From NCBI RefSeq assembly GCF_030287445.1, contig NZ_JASVWB010000002.1, positions 7,130,001-7,194,000 of the forward strand: a DNA stretch of 64,000 nt, given 5' to 3'. Positions 8,240 to 15,582 of this stretch are shown here, in pieces (position 1 is the stretch's first letter; the number at the start of each line of letters is the position of its first letter). Origin of the DNA: Streptomyces sp. ALI-76-A (GTDB lineage: Bacteria; Actinomycetota; Actinomycetes; Streptomycetales; Streptomycetaceae). Below the pieces are notes generated by a model that was given only the letters and a program-made list of their open reading frames with translations, did not search any database and had not been told where the DNA came from. The position numbers and the translations under genes are program-made.

Positions 8240-9006
8240 GCACGTACGTCTACGGCATCACGGCCTCGTCCCATCCCGCGCTGCCCGAGAGCATGGCGGG
8301 CGTCGGTGATCCGCCGCGTCCCGTGCGCGTCCTGCGGGAGGGCGGACTGGCGGCCGTCGTCAGCGACGCCCCCGAGGGGCTGCGGCCCAAGCGCAAGGAT
8401 CTCCTCGCCCACCAGAACGTCCTGAGCGAGGTGGGTGCGGAGGGCTGCATCCTGCCCATGCGGTTCGGCAGTGTCGCCCCGGACGACGGCACGGTCACCG
8501 GGGTGCTCGCCGAGCGCGCCGACCACTACCAGGAGCGGTTGCGGACGCTCGACGGCAAGGTCGAGTACAACGTCAAGGCCACGCACGACGAAGAAGCCGT
8601 ACTGCACCGCGTGATGTCCGAGAACCCGGAGATCCGCGCCCTGACCGAGGCCAACCGGCAGGCGGGCGGCGGCAGTTACGAGCAGAAGCTACAGCTCGGC
8701 GAGATGGTGGTCGCCGCGGTCAAGGCCCGGGAGGCCGAGGACTCCGGCGAGGTGCAGCGTGCCCTGGAACCGCTCGCCGACGCGATCAGCGTGGGCCCGG
8801 AGTCCAGCGGCTGGCTCGCCAACGTGTCGTTCCTGGTGGGCCGCGACTCGGCCGCGGAGTTCCTGAACGCGGTGGAGGAGATCCGCAAGGATCGTCCGCA
8901 CCTCGACCTGCGCGTCAACGGCCCGCTGCCGCCGTACAGCTTCGTCGACCCCGGACCCGCCGAGCCGGCGGGCAGCGCGGCCGGCACGGACCGCGTGGAG
9001 GGATGA
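8236..9006 (+). CDS. gvpF: Gas vesicle protein GvpF/L family (first copy)
   Basis: 256 aa. It starts MSTYVYGITASSHPALP, the typical GvpF/L N-terminus. It continues with PVRVLREGGLAAVVSDAPEG, the segment CILPMRFGSVAPDD, then VEYNVKATHDEEAV, and a C-terminal VSFLVGRDSAAEFLNAVEEI to LRVNGPLPPYSFVD. GvpF and GvpL are accessory proteins that contact GvpA during early assembly. The GTG start overlaps the gvpA stop. The second paralogue is gvpL (11514-12275). Confidence 0.93.
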   Translation: MSTYVYGITASSHPALPESMAGVGDPPRPVRVLREGGLAAVVSDAPEGLRPKRKDLLAHQNVLSEVGAEGCILPMRFGSVAPDDGTVTGVLAERADHYQERLRTLDGKVEYNVKATHDEEAVLHRVMSENPEIRALTEANRQAGGGSYEQKLQLGEMVVAAVKAREAEDSGEVQRALEPLADAISVGPESSGWLANVSFLVGRDSAAEFLNAVEEIRKDRPHLDLRVNGPLPPYSFVDPGPAEPAGSAAGTDRVEG

Positions 9007-9012
9007 CGTGTC

Positions 9013-9276
9013 GTGGGACTCATCGGCGAGGTCCTCCTGCTGCCGTTCGCACCCGTGCGCGGCAGCGGCTGGGTGATCAGACAGGTAATGCGTGAGGCGG
9101 AACGCCTCTACTACGACCCGGCCACGGTCAGGGCCGAACTCGCTCAGCTGGAGGAGCGGCTGGAGGCGGGCGAGATAGACGAGGAGGAGTTCGACCGACA
9201 GGAGGACGACCTCCTCGACCGGCTGGAGATCGGCCTGCGCGGTGGCGCGGGGACAGGCGACGGGACGACACGATGA
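9013..9276 (+). CDS. gvpG: Gas vesicle protein GvpG
   Basis: 87 aa from GTG 9013. It shows the GvpG signature: a short hydrophobic start (GLIGEVLLLPFAPVRGSGWV) then a helical pair (MREAERLYYDPATVRAELAQ, LEERLEAGEIDEEEFDRQED). It is a small helical accessory protein that co-occurs with GvpF and GvpA. It lies 6 bp after gvpF and overlaps gvpY by 4 bp (ATGA). Confidence 0.9.
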   Translation: MGLIGEVLLLPFAPVRGSGWVIRQVMREAERLYYDPATVRAELAQLEERLEAGEIDEEEFDRQEDDLLDRLEIGLRGGAGTGDGTTR

Positions 9277-9941
9277 ACCGAGTGGGAATGGGCCTCGCGA
9301 TAGGGGCCGGATACGTCCTCGGGCGTACGAAGAAACTGAAGCTGGCGATGGCGGTCGGCACGTTCGTCGCGGGCAAGCGGATGAACCTGACTCCGAAGGC
9401 CGTCGCGGAACTGGTGTCCGGGCAGCTGAAGAACAACCCGCAGTTCAAGGAGATCGGGGACCAGCTGCGGGTGGACCTGCGCGGGGTCGGCAAGGCGGCC
9501 TCGGGCGCCATGGTCGAGCGGCAGATCGACGCCATCGCCGACCGGCTGCACGGCCGTACCGCCCAGGTCCGCGACCAGCTCTCGGGCGTGGTCCCGGACC
9601 TCGGTTCCAAGGACGACGACCGGGCCGAGGACGACGACGACCGGGCCGAGGACTCCGGGGACGAAGAGCCTGAGGAGGACTACGAGGAGTCCGAGGCGGA
9701 GCAGGCGGACGAAGGCGACGAGGGCGACCAGGCCGACGAGGCCGACGAGGAGCCCGAGCGGCGCCGCGGGCCGGCGGCGAAGAAGGCCCCGGCCAAGAGG
9801 GCTCCGGCGAAGAAGGAGCCCGCCAGGAAGACGGCCGCCAAGAAGACCGCGGCCAGGAAGACGGCCGGCAAGAAGACCGCCGCGGCCCGGGATGCCGGCC
9901 GCGGGGCCCGGAACCGGCTCCCGAAGGGAGGCGGTGAGTGA
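9273..9941 (+). CDS. gvpY: Gas vesicle cluster protein GvpY (acidic block plus Lys/Ala-rich histone-H1-like tail)
   Basis: 222 aa. The position between gvpG and gvpZ matches the Streptomyces order gvpOAFGYZJLSK, so the name is by synteny. The first ~110 aa are mixed and include a weakly hydrophobic start (GMGLAIGAGYVLGRTKKLKL) and helical stretches. Next comes a ~45-aa Asp/Glu block (RAEDDDDRAEDSGDEEPEED), then ~45 residues of KKAPAKRAPAKKEPARKTAA-type repeats like a histone H1 tail. The basic tail could bind nucleic acid or an acidic partner such as the GvpZ tail (inference). No catalytic motif is visible and the function is unknown. Confidence 0.82.
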   Translation: MNRVGMGLAIGAGYVLGRTKKLKLAMAVGTFVAGKRMNLTPKAVAELVSGQLKNNPQFKEIGDQLRVDLRGVGKAASGAMVERQIDAIADRLHGRTAQVRDQLSGVVPDLGSKDDDRAEDDDDRAEDSGDEEPEEDYEESEAEQADEGDEGDQADEADEEPERRRGPAAKKAPAKRAPAKKEPARKTAAKKTAARKTAGKKTAAARDAGRGARNRLPKGGGE

Positions 9942-11179
9942 TGACCGAGACACTCGGAGCAGCACGGGGGGTCACCGACAAGGCGACGAAGAACAACCCC
10001 ATCGCCGACGTGGCCAAGAGCGAGGCCGCCGACCGGCTGAAGGCGGAGGTGCAGGAGTATGTCGCCGCCCAGGTCCAGCGCATGCTGGTCGGGGTCGGCC
10101 AGAAGCTCGGCCAGACCACGGTGAAGCTGAACGACATCGCCGAGGGCAACAGCCCCGGCTTCGCCAAGCTCGCCCTCGACGGCGGCCGCAAGCTCGCCGA
10201 GGGCAAGGGCCCCGTGCGCAGCGCGGTGGAACTCGGTGCCTCGCGGGCCAAGGACAAGGTGGTCGGCGCCTTCAAGGGCCTCGGCGGCAAGGGCAAGGGC
10301 AAGGGCAAGGGGTCCGGTCAGAAGCCCACGGTCATCATCGAGCACATCGACGTCGGCGTGCCGCTGCGCACGGCCTACGACCAGTGGACGAAGTACCAGG
10401 ACTTCAGCACCTTCGCCAAGGGCGTCAAGAGCGCGAGCCGCGCCGACGACACGACGTCCGACTGGCAGATGAAGATCTTCTGGTCCAACCGCAGCTGGAA
10501 GGCGAAGACCACCGAGCAGGTGCCGGACGACCGGATCTCCTGGACGTCGGAGGGCGCCAAGGGCACCACGAAGGGTGTCGTCTCCTTCCACAAGCTCACC
10601 GACAACCTCACCCGCGTGCTGCTGGTGATCGAGTACTACCCCAAGGGCCTGTTCGAGAAGACCGGCAACATATGGCGCGCCCAGGGCCGCCGGGCCCGCC
10701 TCGACCTCAAGAACTACGTCCGCTTCATCACCCTCAAGGGCGAGGCGGAGGACGGCTGGCGCGGCGAGATCCGCGACGGTGAGGTCGTCCGCGACCACGA
10801 CGAGGTCGTGGCCGAGGAGGAGGAGGAGGCCGCCCAGGCGGAGGAGACGGACGAGGACGCCGAGGACAGCGCGGAGTCCGCCGAGGACGCCGAGGACGCC
10901 GAGGACGCCGAGGACGCCGAGGACGCCGAGGCGTACGAGGACGAGGAGGAAGAAGAGGAAGAGGACGAGGGTCCTTACGCGGAGGACGAGCCCGCGGAGG
11001 ACGAGCCCGCGGAGGACGAGCCCGCGGAGGACGAGCCCGCGGAGGAGGACCAGCAGGAGAAGGGCGCCGAGGACGAGTACGACGAGTACGAGGACGAGGA
11101 CGCCGAGGAGCCCGAGGCGGAGGAGGCGCGCGACGAGGAAGAGGAGTACGCCGACGCCGACCGCGGGAGCCGTCGATGA
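9941..11179 (+). CDS. gvpZ: Gas vesicle cluster protein GvpZ (SRPBCC-fold domain with acidic repeat tail)
   Basis: 412 aa from ATG 9941, whose A is the last base of the gvpY stop (TGATG); a GTG at 9938 is one codon upstream. Residues ~1-125 are helical and Lys-rich (KGKGKGKGSGQKP). Residues ~128-280 form an SRPBCC/polyketide-cyclase-like domain (IIEHIDVGVPLRTAYDQWTK, then FSTFAKGVKSAS, ISWTSEGAKGTTKG and FEKTGNIWRAQGRRARLDL). The last ~130 aa are almost pure Asp/Glu with EDA and AEDEP repeats. The gene lies in the middle of a tightly overlapping operon. Ligand and role are unknown; the tail would be highly negative. Confidence 0.82.
   Translation: MTETLGAARGVTDKATKNNPIADVAKSEAADRLKAEVQEYVAAQVQRMLVGVGQKLGQTTVKLNDIAEGNSPGFAKLALDGGRKLAEGKGPVRSAVELGASRAKDKVVGAFKGLGGKGKGKGKGSGQKPTVIIEHIDVGVPLRTAYDQWTKYQDFSTFAKGVKSASRADDTTSDWQMKIFWSNRSWKAKTTEQVPDDRISWTSEGAKGTTKGVVSFHKLTDNLTRVLLVIEYYPKGLFEKTGNIWRAQGRRARLDLKNYVRFITLKGEAEDGWRGEIRDGEVVRDHDEVVAEEEEEAAQAEETDEDAEDSAESAEDAEDAEDAEDAEDAEAYEDEEEEEEEDEGPYAEDEPAEDEPAEDEPAEDEPAEEDQQEKGAEDEYDEYEDEDAEEPEAEEARDEEEEYADADRGSRR
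10883..11040 (+). repeat. Short in-frame acidic repeats in gvpZ
   Basis: Five copies of a 9-bp unit GAGGACGCC (10883-10927) encode EDA triplets. Four exact copies of the 15-bp unit GGAGGACGAGCCCGC (10981-11040) encode AEDEP. Both sets sit in the 3' part of gvpZ and are prone to slippage. Confidence 0.93.
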
Positions 11180-11517
11180 GCATGCCGAGCCGCATGCCCG
11201 AGCCCTACGGGCAGGGCGGCGGGGCCAACCTGGCGGACATCCTGGAGCGCGTGCTCGACAAGGGCATCGTGATCGCCGGCGACATCCGCATCAACCTGCT
11301 CGACATCGAACTCCTCACGATCAAGCTGCGGCTGATCGTCGCCTCGGTGGACAAGGCGAAGGAGATGGGTATCGACTGGTGGGAGGACGACCCGGCGCTG
11401 TCCACCCGCGCCCGGCGCGACGAGCTCGCCCGGGAGAACGCCGAACTGCGGGAGCGGCTCGAGCGGCTGGAGCAGCTTGAGCCCTCCCGCACCAAGGCCG
11501 AGGAGGAGCCGTCATGA
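11176..11517 (+). CDS. gvpJ: Gas vesicle protein GvpJ (GvpA-family)
   Basis: 113 aa. The GvpA-like core is at residues ~17-65: ANLADILERVLDKGIVIAGD, then IRINLLDIELLTIKLRLIVA and SVDKAKEMG. A C-terminal coiled coil follows (ARENAELRERLERLEQLE). GvpJ is a minor GvpA homologue thought to help nucleate or cap the vesicle. It overlaps gvpZ by ATGA and gvpL by ATGA. Confidence 0.92.
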   Translation: MSMPSRMPEPYGQGGGANLADILERVLDKGIVIAGDIRINLLDIELLTIKLRLIVASVDKAKEMGIDWWEDDPALSTRARRDELARENAELRERLERLEQLEPSRTKAEEEPS

Positions 11518-12275
11518 CCGGACTGCGGTACGTCTACGCCGTCTGCCGCCCCTTCGGCTCCCCGTTGCAGGCCCAGCTGACGGGAGTGGCCGGCGATCCG
11601 CCCAGACTGCTGCACCACCACGGTCTGGTGGCCGTGGTCAGCCATGTGCCGGAGCGGGACTTCGCCGAAGAACCGCTCCGGCGTCATCTGGAGGACCTGG
11701 ACTGGCTGACCGTGACCGCCCGCGCCCATCAGGGCGTGATCGACGCGCTCACGGTCGTCACCACCCCGCTGCCGCTGCGGCTCGGCACCGTCTTCCGCGA
11801 CGACAGCGGGGTACGGGTGATGATCGAGGAGCGTGAGGACGCCTTCCGCGGCACCCTCGACCGGCTGGAGGGGCGGGTGGAGTGGGGCGTCAAGGTGTAC
11901 GCGGAGCCGCAGCCCGCCGCGGAGAGCGGGCCCCCGGCGGAGAAGGCCGCGTCGGGCCGGGACTATCTGCGTCAGCGGCGCATGCGGGTGCGGTCGCACG
12001 AGGACATGTGGCAGCAGGCGGAGGCCTTCGCCGGCCGGCTGCACGAGACCCTCTCCGCGTACGCCGAGGATTCCCGGCTGCACGCCCCGCAGAACCCCGC
12101 GCTCTCCGGTGCCTCGGGGCAGAACGTGCTCAACGCGGCCTATCTCGTACCGCGTGCCCATTCCGAGGAGTTCGTGGAGATGGTGGACCGTACGAAGGAC
12201 GAGGCCCCGGGAATGCGGGTGGAACTCACGGGTCCCTGGGCCGCCTATTCCTTCGCGGGGGAGGAGGGCCGGTGA
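11514..12275 (+). CDS. gvpL: Gas vesicle protein GvpF/L family (second copy)
   Basis: 253 aa. N-terminus MTGLRYVYAVCRPFGSPLQA, then HHHGLVAVVSHVPERDFAEE, PLPLRLGTVFRDDSGV, WGVKVYAEPQ, and a C-terminal VLNAAYLVPRAHSEEFVEMV ending MRVELTGPWAAYSFAGEE. It is a paralogue of the gvpF product in this operon. It is an accessory assembly protein that interacts with GvpA and other Gvp proteins in better-studied systems. It overlaps both neighbours by 4 bp. Confidence 0.92.
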   Translation: MTGLRYVYAVCRPFGSPLQAQLTGVAGDPPRLLHHHGLVAVVSHVPERDFAEEPLRRHLEDLDWLTVTARAHQGVIDALTVVTTPLPLRLGTVFRDDSGVRVMIEEREDAFRGTLDRLEGRVEWGVKVYAEPQPAAESGPPAEKAASGRDYLRQRRMRVRSHEDMWQQAEAFAGRLHETLSAYAEDSRLHAPQNPALSGASGQNVLNAAYLVPRAHSEEFVEMVDRTKDEAPGMRVELTGPWAAYSFAGEEGR

Positions 12276-12460
12276 CGGTGATCGAGCGCCGTGAGGTCGC
12301 CCTGGTGGACCTCCTCGACCGGCTGCTGGCCGGCGGGGTCGTCATCACCGGCGACATCACCCTGCGCATCGCGGACGTCGACCTCGTCCGGATCGACCTG
12401 AACGCGCTGATCAGCTCGGTGAACGAGCAGGTGCCGTCGCCGTGGGGGGAGTCGTCGTGA
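12272..12460 (+). CDS. gvpS: Gas vesicle protein GvpS (minimal GvpA-family protein)
   Basis: 62 aa from GTG 12272, fixed by the GTGA overlap with gvpL. The sequence MTVIERREVALVDLLDRLLA, GGVVITGDITLRIADVDLV and RIDLNALISSVNE is essentially only the GvpA core without a tail. It is the third GvpA-fold gene of the operon with gvpA and gvpJ. It overlaps gvpK by GTGA. Confidence 0.88.
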   Translation: MTVIERREVALVDLLDRLLAGGVVITGDITLRIADVDLVRIDLNALISSVNEQVPSPWGESS

Positions 12461-12756
12461 CCGAGCGCCGCAACCCGGTCGACCGCAACAGGCTGGACCT
12501 GGAGCCCGACACCGTCGAGCGGGACCTGGTCAAGCTGGTGCTGACCGTGGTGGAACTGCTGCGCCAGCTCATGGAGCGCCAGGCGCTGCGCCGGTTCGAC
12601 GCCGGCGATCTCGACGAGGAGCAGGAGGAGCGCATCGGGCTCACCCTGATGCTGCTCGACGACCGGATGACCGAGCTGCGGGAGCGTTACAGACTGCGGC
12701 CCGAGGACCTGAATCTGGACCTCGGGCCGCTGGGACCGCTGCTTCCCCGGGAGTGA
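12457..12756 (+). CDS. gvpK: Gas vesicle protein GvpK
   Basis: 99 aa from GTG 12457 (an upstream GTG at 12442 would overlap gvpS more deeply and is less likely). Signatures are LEPDTVERDLVKLVLTVVEL, LLRQLMERQALRRFDAGDLD and IGLTLMLLDDRMTELRERY, then LNLDLGPLGPLL. GvpK is a small helical accessory protein and is the last gene of the cluster. No gvpC and no gvpN ATPase gene is present in this window. Confidence 0.92.
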   Translation: MTERRNPVDRNRLDLEPDTVERDLVKLVLTVVELLRQLMERQALRRFDAGDLDEEQEERIGLTLMLLDDRMTELRERYRLRPEDLNLDLGPLGPLLPRE

Positions 12757-12789
12757 ACCCGGGCCCCGGGACAACCTCCCGGGGTCACC

Positions 12790-12960
12790 TCACCACCTGT
12801 ACCAACGACTCCTGCCCCCGCCCGCGGTCGTACCCCGCATCAGGAAACCCAGAAGCCACAGCACCAGAACAGCCAGTGCAATCCACCAGAGCAGTTCCAC
12901 CGCGAATCCGGCGCCGAAAAGAATCAGCACCAGAAGCAGTACCAGCAGAATGGGAACCAT
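12790..12960 (-). CDS. Small hydrophobic membrane protein
   Basis: 56 aa from ATG 12960 with AGGAGG 8 bp upstream. The sequence is two hydrophobic helices (VPILLVLLLVLILFGAGFAV and WWIALAVLVLWLLGFLMRG) with a short basic tail. Such proteins are common in actinomycetes as stress-associated hydrophobic peptides of the Lmo0937/DUF5670 type. It converges on the gvp operon (34 bp between stops). No function can be stated. Confidence 0.75.
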   Translation of the reverse strand: MVPILLVLLLVLILFGAGFAVELLWWIALAVLVLWLLGFLMRGTTAGGGRSRWYRW

Positions 12961-12975
12961 GACGAACCTCCTGTA

Positions 12976-13000
12976 TTCCGTGTTTCCCGGAAACGCGGAA
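12976..13000 (-). terminator. 25-bp imperfect palindrome between methyltransferase and hydrophobic protein genes
   Basis: Arms of 12 bases, TTCCGTGTTTCC and GGAAACGCGGAA, flank one central base with a single arm mismatch. It abuts the methyltransferase stop on the minus strand, so it could terminate that transcript. It also lies 16 bp upstream of the small hydrophobic gene, so an operator role is equally possible. Confidence 0.5.
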
Positions 13001-13822
13001 TCAGGCTTCTTTTCGGCACAGGATCTCTCCGTGGAGCACACTGAACCACCCGTCCTCGCGGGCGCCCCACTCCCGCCACGCCTCGGCCACGGCCCGCAGT
13101 CGCTCGACGGTGGCGTGCCCGCCCGCCGTGGCCCGCTCCGCGTACCCGGAGGCCACCGTGCGGTCCGCCCACAGGCCGCTCCACCAGGCCCGCTCGTCGG
13201 CGGTGGCGAAGGTCCAGGTGCCGGACGTCGCCGTGACGTCCGTCAGGCCGGCCCGCAGCGCCCACGCTTTCAGCCGGCGTCCGGCGTCCGGCTCGCCGCC
13301 GTTGGCGCGGGCCACCCGGCGGTACAGGTCCAGCCAGTCGTCCATCCCGGGAGACCCGGGGTACCAGGTCATCGCCGCGTAGTCCGCGTCGCGCACGGCG
13401 ACGAGACCGCCGGGCGCGGTGACCCGCCGCATCTCGCGCAGCGCCCGCACCGGGTCGCCGACGTGCTGGAGCACCTGATGGGCGTGGACCACGTCGAAGG
13501 TGTCGTCCGGGAAGTCGAGCGCGTGCACGTCGGCGACCGCGAGGTCGACGTTGGTGAGCCGGCGCCCGGCGGCCGTGGCCCGGGCCCGCTCCAGGATCCC
13601 CGGCGCGTGGTCGACGCCGGTGACGTGGCCCTCGGGGACCAGTTCCGCCAGGTCGGCGGTGATCGTGCCCGGCCCGCAGCCGATGTCCAGGATCCGCATG
13701 CGCGGCGTCAGGGAACCGAGCAGGTAGGCCGCCGAGTTGGCGGCGGTGCGCCAGGTGTGGGAACGCAGCACCGACTCGTGGTGCCCGTGCGTGTAGACGG
13801 CCGTCTCCCGGGCCTCGGACAT
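13001..13822 (-). CDS. Class I SAM-dependent methyltransferase (Ubi/COQ5-like)
   Basis: 273 aa from ATG 13822 (MSEARETAVYTHGHHESVLR); the open frame extends 22 codons upstream without a better start. Motif I is ILDIGCGPGTITADLAELVP, followed by VTGVDHAPGILERAR, VADVHALDFPDDTFDVVHAH and VLQHVGDPVRALREMRRVT. These are typical of methyltransferase domain 11/25 enzymes acting on small molecules. The Streptomyces habit of a YTHGHHESVLRSHTWR start suggests a distinct subfamily. The substrate is unknown. It is transcribed towards the small hydrophobic gene. Confidence 0.85.
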   Translation of the reverse strand: MSEARETAVYTHGHHESVLRSHTWRTAANSAAYLLGSLTPRMRILDIGCGPGTITADLAELVPEGHVTGVDHAPGILERARATAAGRRLTNVDLAVADVHALDFPDDTFDVVHAHQVLQHVGDPVRALREMRRVTAPGGLVAVRDADYAAMTWYPGSPGMDDWLDLYRRVARANGGEPDAGRRLKAWALRAGLTDVTATSGTWTFATADERAWWSGLWADRTVASGYAERATAGGHATVERLRAVAEAWREWGAREDGWFSVLHGEILCRKEA

Positions 13823-13958
13823 GGCTGATCCCCTCTCGGCATACCGGCGCGCGAGGAACCGTGCGGCCCCTGCGGCGATACGGATCACCGTACGCCCGCA
13901 TGTCGCATGTTGAGACCAGGTGTCTTGGTATGTGGACTGACGGGGAGGGATCGGCGAA

Positions 13959-15452
13959 TCAGCCGGTGGGCAGCGGACGGTAGACGGTCAGGGCCTGCGG
14001 CAGCTTCTCCAGCGTCACCTCGCCCGCCGCCTCGGTGACCTCGCCGTCGTACGCCAGCAGCGTGCCCGGCCCGATGCCGGCCAGGTGGAGGCGGCCGACC
14101 TGGACCGCCGCGTGGGCGGGGGAGCGGGTCAGCGGTCCGGCGAGGGCGGCGGCGAGCAGCCGCACGGCGGGTCGGCGGCCGCCGTGCACGACCCGGACGT
14201 CGAGCCGCCCGTCCGCCAGGTCGAGCCGGCGGCCGGGCGTGAGGCCCATCCGGTGGTACGTGCCGTTGCCGACGAACACCAGCCACAGCGGCCGCGGTTC
14301 GCCCCGGAGCCGCGCCTCCAGCGGATGCCGGTCGGCGCGCACCACCCGCAGCGCGGCGAGCACCCCGGCCGGCCAGCCGCCGATCCGGGACGACCAGCGC
14401 TCCCGCTCACGCACCAGCTCGGGGTACACGCCCAGGCTGAAGGTGTTGAGGAAGAAGCCTTCCTGCGGGCCGCTGGTGAACCGGCCCACGTCCACCCGCA
14501 CGCCCTCGCCCTCCTGGACGGCCCGGCTCAGATCGCGGACCCCCTCCACGCCGAGGTCGTAGGCGAAGTGGTTCAGCGTGCCGCCGGGCAGCACCGCGAG
14601 GGGCAGGCCGTGGCGCAGGGCGATGCCGGCGGCGGTGTTGACCGTGCCGTCGCCGCCGCACACCCCGAGCACCCGGGCGCGGGCCGCCGCCTTCTCCAGC
14701 GCGGCCGGTACGTCGGCCGGTTCGCACTCCACGATCTCGGCCGCGGGCAGCACGGCGCCCAGCGCGCGGACCCGGTCGGCGGTGCCCGAGCCGGTGTTCG
14801 CGACCATCACCAGTCCCTCGCCGTCCGGCAGCGCGGGCACCTCGGCGCGCGGCCGGGCCGACGGCACGGCCTGGGCCCGGGTCGGTACCAGCCGCCGTAC
14901 GGCGAACGCGGCGCCCGCGCCCAGCGCGGCGCCCGCCAGCACGTCGCTCGGGAAGTGGACGCCGGTGTAGACGCGGGAGGCGGCCACCGAGAACGCGACC
15001 GGGGCCACCGCCGCGCCCCAGGACGGCGACTCCAGGGCGACCCCGGCGGCGAACGCGGCGGCGGAGGCGGAGTGACCGGACGGGAACGACGTGGTGATCG
15101 GCTGCCGCTTCAGCTGCCGGACCAGCGGCACCGGGTCCAGCACGGGCCGCGACCGGCGCACCGAGCGCTTGCCGAGGGTGTTGATGGTCACGGAGGCAAG
15201 GCTCAGCGAGGCCAGGCCCCGCGCGGCCGCCCGGCGGCCGCGCGGGGTGCGGGCCGCGGCCATCGCGGCCGCCGTCGCGAACCACAGCACCCCGTGGTTG
15301 GCGCTCCGGCTCAGCCGCGGCAGGACGCGCTCGGCGCCGGGCCAGTGACTTTCGGCGGCGAACTCGAACAGCCGGCAGTCGAGGGCCAGCAGCCGGTCGC
15401 GCAGGACGTGGGATCCGGGATTGAGGGCGGTGAGGTCGACGTCGGGACTCAT
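13959..15452 (-). CDS. Bifunctional PAP2 phosphatase / diacylglycerol-kinase-family protein
   Basis: 497 aa from ATG 15452. The N-terminal half is a membrane PAP2 acid phosphatase with the three motifs KRSVRRSRP, PSGHS and SRVYTGVHFPSDVLAG. The C-terminal half is a DAGK/lipid-kinase catalytic domain with GVCGGDGTVNTAAG and LPGGTLNHFA, ending with a YDGEV motif. The fusion is recurrent in actinomycetes and probably acts in phospholipid turnover or removal of lipid phosphates. It is a single gene, divergent from the ABC-F gene (130 bp between). Longer open sequence upstream of 15452 has no RBS support. Confidence 0.9.
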   Translation of the reverse strand: MSPDVDLTALNPGSHVLRDRLLALDCRLFEFAAESHWPGAERVLPRLSRSANHGVLWFATAAAMAAARTPRGRRAAARGLASLSLASVTINTLGKRSVRRSRPVLDPVPLVRQLKRQPITTSFPSGHSASAAAFAAGVALESPSWGAAVAPVAFSVAASRVYTGVHFPSDVLAGAALGAGAAFAVRRLVPTRAQAVPSARPRAEVPALPDGEGLVMVANTGSGTADRVRALGAVLPAAEIVECEPADVPAALEKAAARARVLGVCGGDGTVNTAAGIALRHGLPLAVLPGGTLNHFAYDLGVEGVRDLSRAVQEGEGVRVDVGRFTSGPQEGFFLNTFSLGVYPELVRERERWSSRIGGWPAGVLAALRVVRADRHPLEARLRGEPRPLWLVFVGNGTYHRMGLTPGRRLDLADGRLDVRVVHGGRRPAVRLLAAALAGPLTRSPAHAAVQVGRLHLAGIGPGTLLAYDGEVTEAAGEVTLEKLPQALTVYRPLPTG

Positions 15453-15582
15453 GCCCTGCGTGTACCCCGGCCCGCACGGAACCTGTACGGCCCCACACAC
15501 GCTGTGACGGCCCGGTCCGGGTGCCGGACCGGTGGGAAATCGGCTTGTCGGGGGCGGTTCCGCGACCGCAGACTGACTTCCC

